Positions 56,985 to 64,000 of a stretch of DNA of 64,000 nucleotides are shown here, one piece after another (the stretch's first letter is position 1; each line of letters starts with the position of its first letter). Below the pieces are notes generated by a model. That model saw only the letters and a list, made by a program, of their open reading frames with translations, searched no databases and had not been told where the DNA came from. Source of the stretch: Rheinheimera sp. A13L (GTDB lineage Bacteria > Pseudomonadota > Gammaproteobacteria > Enterobacterales > Alteromonadaceae); contig NZ_AFHI01000014.1 in assembly GCF_000217935.1 (NCBI RefSeq), forward strand, positions 30,266 through 94,265, written 5' to 3'. The position numbers and the translations under genes are program-made.

Positions 56985-58832
56985 GTGGCTACTAATTTTT
57001 TTGCGGCTCAGGATCAGGCGCGCGGCAATACCAAACTGCTGGTTTTTCTGTTTGTTTTGGCCGTGATCACCCTGTTGGTGCTGACCAATCTGTTGGTGCT
57101 GATCACTTTAGGTATCATGGAACCTGAACACTACCAGTTGTTGCTCAATCCTGCGGATCCGCTTTGGCTTGAACAATTACCCTGGAAAATGATGGGCTGG
57201 GTCAGCTTGTTTGTGTTTGTGATCATTGCAGCAGTGATCAGTATCAAACAGGCTGAATTGAGTCAGGGTGGTCAGGTGGTTGCCAAAGCGCTGGGCGGTC
57301 GTCTGGTTGAGCATCATTTAGCAGACGATAAACAGCAACGTTTGCTCAATATTGTTGAAGAAATGGCTATTGCAGCAGGTGTGCCTGTGCCGCCTGTTTA
57401 TTTAACGCCAGAATCCTCCATCAACGCTTTTGCCGCTGGTTATTCACCGGCGGATGCAGTGATAGGTGTCACTCAGGGTTGCCTGAACCTGCTGGATCGT
57501 GACCAACTGCAAGGCGTGATAGCCCATGAATTCAGCCATATTTTAAATGGCGATATGAAGCTGAATATTCGTCTGATCGCCTTGTTGCATGGCATCGAAT
57601 GTATTAGTCATGCCGGCTACTTCCTGCTGAGGAGCGGTGGACGCAGACAAGCTGTAATTGCCAGCAGCGCTAAATCCAAAGATAACGGCGGCGGCATTCT
57701 TGGTCTGGCACTGGGCCTGATGATACTGGGCTATTTGGGCACTTTCTTTGGCAGCCTGATTAAAGCCGCAGTCAGTCGCCAGCGCGAGTTTCTGGCTGAT
57801 GCCAGCGCAGTGCAATTTACCCGCAACCCTGCAGGCATAGCCGGAGCATTAAAAGCTATTGGTGGGGCCAGTTACGGCAGCAGGATAAAACACCCCAATG
57901 CAGATGAAATGAGCCACTTATTTTTTGGTGAAGCCATTAGCCGCTGGACCAGTTTATTTGCCACCCACCCACCGCTGCCACAGCGTATCAAACGGTTGGA
58001 TCCCAGCTGGAACGGCGTCTTTCCTGCTGAAGCACAATTAAAACAACAAAGCAGCACAGAACCTTCAGCAGCGAAAACGACAGAGCAAAAAACTGCGGCT
58101 GTACTGGCAGCTTTGCCGGCTTTTTTACTGCACAGCAGCCGTCATGCTGCTTCTGCCCCCGCTTTGTGTTGCGCTTGCCTTATTCAAACCGAATATCTGG
58201 CGAAACAATGGGCTATGGTCAAAGCTCTTGGCGATCATCAACTGATGCAAAACGTCGATAAGTTGTATGACGATGTCAGCCGCTTATCAGGCAAACAAAA
58301 GCTGCAGTTGCTGCAAATTGCAGTGCCGGGTTTAAAGCAGTTGTCACAACAGCAGTTTGTTGAATTTCAGCAACTTTGCCAGAACCTGAGTCGGTGTGAT
58401 GGGGAAGAAGATTTATTGGAATGGACCCTGTTAAACTGGTTACAACATTGTGTTGGCAGTCAGTTTGACTCCTCTTTGCTGCATCGCCGTGATCAAAGCA
58501 GCAGTCTGGAGCAGGTTAAGCGGCCTGTGCTGGCGCTGTTGTCTTTATGTGCACAGCAGGCCAAACACGAAGAATTACAGGATCAGTCCTGGAAAATGGG
58601 TTTAGAGGTGCTTGGTTTGCCTGCATCTACAGCTCGCCCGCCCGTCAGTTTTCAACTGCTGAGTGAACAGCTACCGGCCCTTATTCACAGCTCGCCCCGA
58701 CTGAAACAACAATTGTGGCAAATGTTGAAAATGGCAGTTCAGGCCGACGAACTGGTTAATGAACAGGAAGAGCTGTTATTGCAGGCTCTGGTGTTATTGC
58801 TGGAAATTCCAGTGAGCCCAGCCCTTCCATAA
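56985..58832 (+). CDS. M48 family membrane metalloprotease
   Basis: A 615-residue protein. Two membrane helices (~20-50 and ~70-90) are followed by the HtpX-like catalytic domain with 'LQGVIAHEFSHILNGDMKLN' (HExxH) and a third zinc ligand in 'SRQREFLADASAVQFTRNP'. A second pair of helices lies near residues 230-260. The C-terminal ~250 residues are a helical extension with no obvious motif. It begins with GTG at 56985, five bases after lemA, so the pair is an operon. It probably cleaves membrane or periplasm-facing proteins; substrate unknown. Confidence 0.9.
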   Translation: MATNFFAAQDQARGNTKLLVFLFVLAVITLLVLTNLLVLITLGIMEPEHYQLLLNPADPLWLEQLPWKMMGWVSLFVFVIIAAVISIKQAELSQGGQVVAKALGGRLVEHHLADDKQQRLLNIVEEMAIAAGVPVPPVYLTPESSINAFAAGYSPADAVIGVTQGCLNLLDRDQLQGVIAHEFSHILNGDMKLNIRLIALLHGIECISHAGYFLLRSGGRRQAVIASSAKSKDNGGGILGLALGLMILGYLGTFFGSLIKAAVSRQREFLADASAVQFTRNPAGIAGALKAIGGASYGSRIKHPNADEMSHLFFGEAISRWTSLFATHPPLPQRIKRLDPSWNGVFPAEAQLKQQSSTEPSAAKTTEQKTAAVLAALPAFLLHSSRHAASAPALCCACLIQTEYLAKQWAMVKALGDHQLMQNVDKLYDDVSRLSGKQKLQLLQIAVPGLKQLSQQQFVEFQQLCQNLSRCDGEEDLLEWTLLNWLQHCVGSQFDSSLLHRRDQSSSLEQVKRPVLALLSLCAQQAKHEELQDQSWKMGLEVLGLPASTARPPVSFQLLSEQLPALIHSSPRLKQQLWQMLKMAVQADELVNEQEELLLQALVLLLEIPVSPALP

Positions 58833-58837
58833 GCACC

Positions 58838-58928
58838 GACGGGTGGGTTGTAGGGGCTGGGCTTGTCCCCGCCCTTCCCTATGCATCGCGGTGTCATTAG
58901 ACGGGCGGGTGCAAAACCCGCCCCTACG
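58838..58928. repeat. GC-rich REP-like intergenic repeat, copy B
   Basis: It has the core GTAGGGGCTGGGCTTG, the tail GCGGTGTCATTAGACGGGCG and a dyad GGGCGGGT / ACCCGCCC. It directly follows the M48 protease stop and may serve as a transcript end. It matches copies at 41234 and 63941. Confidence 0.65.
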
Positions 58929-58950
58929 TTTTTTTAAAAGGCATAGTGTT

Positions 58951-61900
58951 TCATTCAGCCGGGTTGGGGAAAACACCATCACTGACCTGACTGCGGACTA
59001 ACTGCTCAAAGTCTTTGGCTGGCAAAGGTTTACTGCATAAATAGCCCTGGTAATAATCACAACCTTGTTGGCGTAAATAATCCAGTTGTTCCTGCTGTTC
59101 CACCCCTTCTGCCAGCGCCTTTAAGCCAAGAATATGCGCCATCGAAATAATAGCTGTGACTATGGCCTGGCTTTCGCTGTTATCTGCCACATCATCGATA
59201 AAGCTTTTATCTATTTTCAGCACATCTAACTGATAACGCTGCAAATAAGCAAAAGATGAATAGCCAGTGCCAAAGTCGTCAATGGCCAGCTTTACACCCA
59301 TCTGGTGCAAGTCGGACAATACTTGCTCGGCTTGTTGCTCCCGCGACATAATGGCGCTTTCGGTTAATTCCAGCTCCAGCAGTTCTGCCGGAAAACCTGT
59401 ATCCTTTAAAATCTGCGCCGTTTGTTCACCTATATCACCATGGCTGAATTGATGAGAGGATAAATTCACCGCCAGTTTTAAATCTGGTAAACCGGCAGCA
59501 CGCCATGCGGCACCCTGACGACAGGTTTCAGCCAGCACCCAATCGCCAATAGCACCAATAAGCCCTGTATCTTCGGCTATCGGGATAAACCGCCCTGGAG
59601 GTATCAAGCCCTCCACCGGGTCGTTCCAGCGTACTAAAGCTTCTGCTCCCACAATAAGGCCGGTTTTGATATCTGTCTGTGGCTGGTAATAGACTAAAAA
59701 CTGCTCCAGCTGCAAAGCAGCTCTTAATCTGGCTTCCAGTTCAATACGCTGACGGGCATACAGAGTTAAATCATCCGAATAATAAGCAAAACGGCCACGG
59801 CCCTGCTCTTTTGCTCTATATAAGGCCGCATCGGCATTACTGAGCAGGGTTTCACCTTCAGAGCCATGATCAGGATAAATAGAAATACCTATGCTGGCAC
59901 CAATACGTACTTCAACGTTATTGCTCAAAATCCACGGCTGACTCATGTCGTTGATCAGCTGTGTGGCAAAACGGGCTGCGTCTTCGCTTTGATGTAATTG
60001 CTCCAACAGAATAATAAATTCGTCGCCGCCGAAACGCGCTACGGTATCAATATCCCTTAACCTTTGTTTTAAGGACGTGGCTACCAGTTTTAACAGCTCA
60101 TCACCTGAGGGATGGCCAAAACTGTCATTGATGTATTTAAAGCGGTCCAGATCCATCATCAGCACAGCAAACTGATGCTGATCACGTTTCGCCAAATCTA
60201 CCGCATTTTGCAAACGTGAACTCATTAATAAGCGGTTGGGTAAATCGGTCAGCACATCATGGTGGGCCAGATAAGCCAGCTCCTGCTCCGAAGCTTTCAG
60301 CTGAGTAATATCCGCAAATACAGCCACATAGTGAGTTACTTGTTGGCTGGCATCAACAATAGTGCTGATGCTGAGCAGTTCAGGGTAAATTTCACCATTT
60401 TTGCGTCTGTTCCAAACCTCACCCTGCCAGTGTCCATGCTTACTCAGCTGCTGCCACATCTTCGTATAAAAGCTCTGATCATGCCGTCCTGATGCAAACA
60501 TAGCAGGGCTGTTCCCCAGCACTTCCGCTTCTTCGTAACCCAACATCTGCAATAAAGACTGATTCACCTGAATAATACGGTTGGACGCGTCGGTGACCAT
60601 AATGCCTTCGCGGGTACTTTCAAATACAGCGGCAGCCTGTTGCAATGAGGATTCAAACTGTTGACGTTTTACTGCATTGCCCAAAGCTGTTGCCAGCATT
60701 TTCAGCGCATCCAGCTCAACCTGATTCCATTCACGGCAGGAGTGATGTTGTTCCACCCCCAGCAAGCCCCACCATTCCCCATCCACCATCACAGGCACCA
60801 GGGCAATGGCCTGAATACGAAAACGCTTCAGCATAGGCCGCAGCATCTGATCCATATCCTGAGCCAGCCCGGCCACAACAGAACCTTTTGCCAATTGCTG
60901 AATAGCGGGGTACCAGCGGGATATTTTATTATTCAGTTGCTTAAAAGTACGAACATGTTCTTTTTGATCGCGACGCCACTGGGTTAACAACACACCTGTC
61001 ACCAGCTCCTGCTGCATATCATTCTGGTATAAATAAATGGCATCGACGGCTAAAGCACGGCTGACCGACGGCATCATGCTACGCAACAACTGCAACCAGT
61101 CACTGTGTTGTAAAAAACGAGCTGCCATATCGGCCAGATTAGACATCACCAGGGCTCGTTGTTTCAGCTCGCGGCGAATTGCCACCTCTGAGCTGATATC
61201 ATCTATGGTAACCAAAGCTCCTGACAGTTGCTCTTGTTCAAATAAAGGTTGTGCGTTGAGTTTTAACCAACGTTGCACTCCAGCTCGCTCAATGCCCATC
61301 ACCACATCCTGAACAGCTAAAGATGTCCGCAACACCTGGTTACTTGGATAGAGCTCTGAAGGGAATTCTGACCCGTCTTCGTAAATGGTTTTCCAGTCTT
61401 CTACTCTTGGGATCAACCCGCGCATTTCGTCTAAAGAACAGTGCAATATCAACTCAGCCGAAGGGTTGGCATCAACAATAGCGCCGTTTGTATCGTGCAA
61501 CACCAGGCCTTCCGACATAGTATTAAATAAAGTTTTTAACTTACGGTTGCTGGCGTCCTGCTCAAACCTGGCCTGTTTCAGCTCAGTGATATCCACCATA
61601 GCGCCAATAATTTGCTGGTGATCATACGTCTGTGCAGGCAGCAGCCTTAAATCATCACGGATATAACGTATGGTGCCGGACGCATCAAAAAAACGGTACT
61701 CGTGACGATAATGGCCGTGCAACAAGGTTTGCTCTATGGCGCCGCTGGCGAAAGCTTTATCATCGGGGTGAACCCCCTTTTCCCACCATTGGTCCTGCAA
61801 TGACTCTTCAACACTGTAACCAAAGAGCCGTTCAACATTGCTGCTGACCCAACTGGTTTTACAACTGATACCGTCCAGTTCAATACGATGCAGCACTGTT

Positions 61901-63537
61901 GAGCTTGCCGTTAAAATGGTGTCCAGTTGCTGAGAGTTTTGCAGCTGCTGCTGGTGGCTGCGGCTTAAATCAGCATACAACTGGCGTTTTTCAGTGACAT
62001 CTTCAAAAGTGGCCAGCAGCAGATCAGGCTGCCCTTGCTGACTGAAGCGTTGCATCATCAATTTTACGGTCAGTACCCGGCCAGAGCTATGACGCAACTG
62101 AATATCCGACTCGGTTGAGATCTGTTCTCTGGAAGCAAAACTGGTCGCCATAAATTGTTCAGGGCTTTGTGTCAGATCCCGCAAAGACAAGGCCAGCAAT
62201 TCAGTTTCAGCATACCCTAACACAGACTGCAGCTTTTTATTGACCCGGATAAAAGGCAAATGAGTACGGGACAAAATAGCCATACCGGAAAAGGGCAGCT
62301 CAAAAAAAGCCTGTACTGTTTTGTCCTGCTCAGTTTGTTTGGCAGCCAAGGCTAACTCGTGTGACTGAATCAGCTCCCGCCAGTAGAACAAAGCACCCAA
62401 CACCAATAACATCAAGAAAGTGCCCGAGATAATGGACAGCCATAATAACAAGGTCTCTAAAGGCTGCAGTACTTCGGCCACATCAATTTTACTGACCAGC
62501 ATCCAGTTGGTTTGCCGCACCGGTGTATAAGCACCAAGCACTGGTTGGTTACGGTAATCCAGCTCTTCAGCTGTATTAAATTGCTGTTGTCGTAACGCTT
62601 TGGCGGCTAATAAGGGGCCATCTATGTCTGTACCCACATCAGATAGAACTGCATATTGAGGATGGCGCAGCGGATTTAAAAACACCACAGCGCGGTCCTG
62701 ACGCTGCACCAGCAAAACCTCGGCTGTTGGACTGGACACTGGCCAGTTCTGAATGGCCGGGAACAAATAGACACTGGTATCTACACTAAACACCAATTGG
62801 TAGATCTGTTCGCCTATCGCCATTTGCAGATACCAATTCAGTTGGCAATATCTGTCTGTATCTTTGCTATCACAGTGGGTGGAAGGCTGAGGTAAATTCT
62901 GCGCTGCGCCCAGGGCATCAAATTTTAATGCCGTACCCAAAGCTATATGTTGTTGGCCTTGAGTGTCATACAACAAGACTGAGCTAAAAGAATGTTCGGC
63001 AATCAGGGAAGCCAGTCTGTTACGAATGTAGGCTTGTTGTGATCGATCCCCCTGTTCGAAATACTGCTGCAACTTTTGCCGGAATGAAGTGTCTCTGGAT
63101 AAAGCATCGATATCATATTGCCGTTCGGCTAACCAAAGTTCCAATTGCTGCTTTTTAATATCAGTCACTGTACGCAAATCTTTCATAGCTTCAGTTTTTA
63201 GCTGAGTGCCATGCACCCATTTGGTGATGGCAGCCATAGCAGGGATCGCCAGTAAAAACGCTGTGATAAGAGCGACAACGCGTAATTGCTTATGCCGGAC
63301 TGAAACCGGAGAGTCAAAAAACTGCTGTTTACGCCAGGTTGCAAGCAAAAGATAAAGAAAGCTGGCACTCAGACATACAAAAGCAATACCTTTCATTGTA
63401 CCTAACAAGGAACTGGTTTGTGGATCACTGACAGTTAAGTGCAATAAATAATCAGAGCCAAAAATCCATGACAAAGCAAAACAGCAATACAGCAGCACAA
63501 TGCGAATAGCAGTTAAAGGGTAGGCAGGTTTGGGCAT
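58951..63537 (-). CDS. Multi-sensor GGDEF-EAL protein (c-di-GMP synthesis/turnover)
   Basis: A 1,528-residue membrane protein. Three N-terminal helices lead to a periplasmic Cache-like sensor (residues ~110-360; 'IKKQQLELWLAERQYDIDAL' is typical of the first helix) and a further helix near 370. Cytoplasmic PAS domains lie at about 405-530, 540-660, 670-790 and 970-1090, with a GAF domain at about 800-960. The GGDEF domain (~1095-1260) has the active motif 'VARFGGDEFIILLEQ', and the EAL domain (~1270-1515) has 'GAEALVRWNDP' and 'AIDDFGTGYSSFAYLQRY'. Both catalytic motifs look intact, so it could be bifunctional or switch with input. It is convergent to the lemA operon, with repeat copy B between. 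Confidence 0.93.
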   Translation of the reverse strand: MPKPAYPLTAIRIVLLYCCFALSWIFGSDYLLHLTVSDPQTSSLLGTMKGIAFVCLSASFLYLLLATWRKQQFFDSPVSVRHKQLRVVALITAFLLAIPAMAAITKWVHGTQLKTEAMKDLRTVTDIKKQQLELWLAERQYDIDALSRDTSFRQKLQQYFEQGDRSQQAYIRNRLASLIAEHSFSSVLLYDTQGQQHIALGTALKFDALGAAQNLPQPSTHCDSKDTDRYCQLNWYLQMAIGEQIYQLVFSVDTSVYLFPAIQNWPVSSPTAEVLLVQRQDRAVVFLNPLRHPQYAVLSDVGTDIDGPLLAAKALRQQQFNTAEELDYRNQPVLGAYTPVRQTNWMLVSKIDVAEVLQPLETLLLWLSIISGTFLMLLVLGALFYWRELIQSHELALAAKQTEQDKTVQAFFELPFSGMAILSRTHLPFIRVNKKLQSVLGYAETELLALSLRDLTQSPEQFMATSFASREQISTESDIQLRHSSGRVLTVKLMMQRFSQQGQPDLLLATFEDVTEKRQLYADLSRSHQQQLQNSQQLDTILTASSTVLHRIELDGISCKTSWVSSNVERLFGYSVEESLQDQWWEKGVHPDDKAFASGAIEQTLLHGHYRHEYRFFDASGTIRYIRDDLRLLPAQTYDHQQIIGAMVDITELKQARFEQDASNRKLKTLFNTMSEGLVLHDTNGAIVDANPSAELILHCSLDEMRGLIPRVEDWKTIYEDGSEFPSELYPSNQVLRTSLAVQDVVMGIERAGVQRWLKLNAQPLFEQEQLSGALVTIDDISSEVAIRRELKQRALVMSNLADMAARFLQHSDWLQLLRSMMPSVSRALAVDAIYLYQNDMQQELVTGVLLTQWRRDQKEHVRTFKQLNNKISRWYPAIQQLAKGSVVAGLAQDMDQMLRPMLKRFRIQAIALVPVMVDGEWWGLLGVEQHHSCREWNQVELDALKMLATALGNAVKRQQFESSLQQAAAVFESTREGIMVTDASNRIIQVNQSLLQMLGYEEAEVLGNSPAMFASGRHDQSFYTKMWQQLSKHGHWQGEVWNRRKNGEIYPELLSISTIVDASQQVTHYVAVFADITQLKASEQELAYLAHHDVLTDLPNRLLMSSRLQNAVDLAKRDQHQFAVLMMDLDRFKYINDSFGHPSGDELLKLVATSLKQRLRDIDTVARFGGDEFIILLEQLHQSEDAARFATQLINDMSQPWILSNNVEVRIGASIGISIYPDHGSEGETLLSNADAALYRAKEQGRGRFAYYSDDLTLYARQRIELEARLRAALQLEQFLVYYQPQTDIKTGLIVGAEALVRWNDPVEGLIPPGRFIPIAEDTGLIGAIGDWVLAETCRQGAAWRAAGLPDLKLAVNLSSHQFSHGDIGEQTAQILKDTGFPAELLELELTESAIMSREQQAEQVLSDLHQMGVKLAIDDFGTGYSSFAYLQRYQLDVLKIDKSFIDDVADNSESQAIVTAIISMAHILGLKALAEGVEQQEQLDYLRQQGCDYYQGYLCSKPLPAKDFEQLVRSQVSDGVFPNPAE

Positions 63538-63557
63538 ATCAGTCCAGATTAATCCTT

Positions 63558-63920
63558 TTAGTCTTTCACAATCAATAATGTCTGTCTCTGCACTTTTGGT
63601 AAAGAGTGAATGACCAATAGCCTGGACTGATCGATTTGTCGTTTAATTTCATGTTCTGGCACTGTGTCATTTAAACGCACCGTATTCCAGTGCTTTTTAT
63701 TCATATGGTAACCAGGACTGATGGCGGGAAAGATATCCCGTAAAGCTAAAGCTTCATCCGGATCACATTTTAAATTCAGTCGCCCTTCTCCATGGTCTGT
63801 GCCAAGGATAGCAAAGATTTTACCTTTTATTTTATAGACATAAATTTCAGGACCAAAGGGAAAGCCTTCTTCTGTGCCCATCAGTTCGAGGCAGTAGTCC
63901 CGTACTTGCGTAAATTGCAT
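63558..63920 (-). CDS. MmcQ/YjbR family protein
   Basis: A 120-residue protein with the family features 'RDYCLELMGTEEGFPFGPEI', 'VYKIKGKIFAILG', 'LNLKCDPDEALALRDIF' and 'PGYHMNKKHWNTVRL'. YjbR proteins have a DNA-binding-like fold; their role is poorly known. The start at 63920 fits the family; ten codons upstream are also open. It sits 20 bases upstream of the GGDEF-EAL gene on the same strand, so the two may be co-transcribed. Confidence 0.87.
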   Translation of the reverse strand: MQFTQVRDYCLELMGTEEGFPFGPEIYVYKIKGKIFAILGTDHGEGRLNLKCDPDEALALRDIFPAISPGYHMNKKHWNTVRLNDTVPEHEIKRQIDQSRLLVIHSLPKVQRQTLLIVKD

Positions 63921-63940
63921 ACTCAATTCCACCTGCACAT

Positions 63941-64000
63941 GCGGTTTCATTAGATGGGCGGGTACCGCAGGGGCCGCGGCGTGTCCACGCCCTTCGCCCG
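63941..64000. repeat. GC-rich REP-like intergenic repeat, copy C (runs off the window)
   Basis: GCGGTTTCATTAGATGGGCG matches the tail of copy B (two changes), followed by GCAGGGGCCGCG and further GC-rich sequence to the window edge. Confidence 0.6.

Overview
The window looks like a chromosomal segment of a Rheinheimera-like gammaproteobacterium (Alteromonadales/Chromatiaceae type). The core genes (rimO, asnB, natAB-like, kefB/kefG-like, DUF3025, VF530, YjbR), the moderate GC and the many c-di-GMP and TonB-type genes fit that group. The genus is an inference from gene style; no rRNA is present.

Layout. 1-7.9 kb: end of a TonB-dependent receptor, a cytochrome c-FTR1 iron permease fusion behind a Fur-like box, an exported amidohydrolase fused to a RidA domain, a zinc alcohol dehydrogenase and rimO. 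8-15.2 kb: a genomic island inserted downstream of rimO. It carries the gamma-mobile-trio genes gmtY-gmtZ-gmtX, a nonsense-interrupted remnant of a fourth co-linear gene, and as cargo an ApeA-like HEPN anti-phage gene broken by a one-base frameshift in a homopolymer. Interrupted palindromes sharing a GTGTGTA half-site lie near both edges. 15.3-20.1 kb: a diguanylate cyclase, a kefG-kefB-cyclic-nucleotide-binding operon and a small secreted six-cysteine protein.

20.2-39.5 kb: a complete type I-F1 CRISPR-Cas locus, all reading on the minus strand: WYL-domain regulator, cas1, cas2-3, cas8f (csy1), cas5f (csy2), cas7f (csy3), cas6f (csy4), terminator, leader, then an array of about 9.9 kb that I count as 165 spacers (166 repeats including a decayed last one). 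The leader has a boxA antitermination motif just before the first repeat. The far end of the array abuts a single type I-C-like repeat and sequence resembling an IS21-family end, suggesting that an older CRISPR locus once lay here. Two spacers overlap in their target and together show the CC/GG PAM expected for type I-F; several spacers are duplicated, one with two changes.

39.7-64 kb: a ParDE-like toxin-antitoxin pair, a NUDIX hydrolase, a NatAB-type ABC exporter, DUF3025, asnB, a phytase-esterase-like secreted protein, a VF530 gene duplicated around an inserted membrane-protein gene, two paralogous polysaccharide-lyase-14-like secreted proteins, a YciI fragment cut by a small inverted-repeat element, a discoidin/di-haem oxidoreductase lipoprotein, a lemA-M48 protease pair, a very large GGDEF-EAL sensor protein and a YjbR/MmcQ protein. 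A GC-rich REP-like intergenic repeat occurs three times.

The most notable content is the co-location, separated by about 5 kb of ordinary genes, of a GMT defence island and a very large I-F CRISPR locus with a WYL regulator, a boxA leader and a relic I-C repeat. All counts, alignments and family calls were made by eye without database searches.
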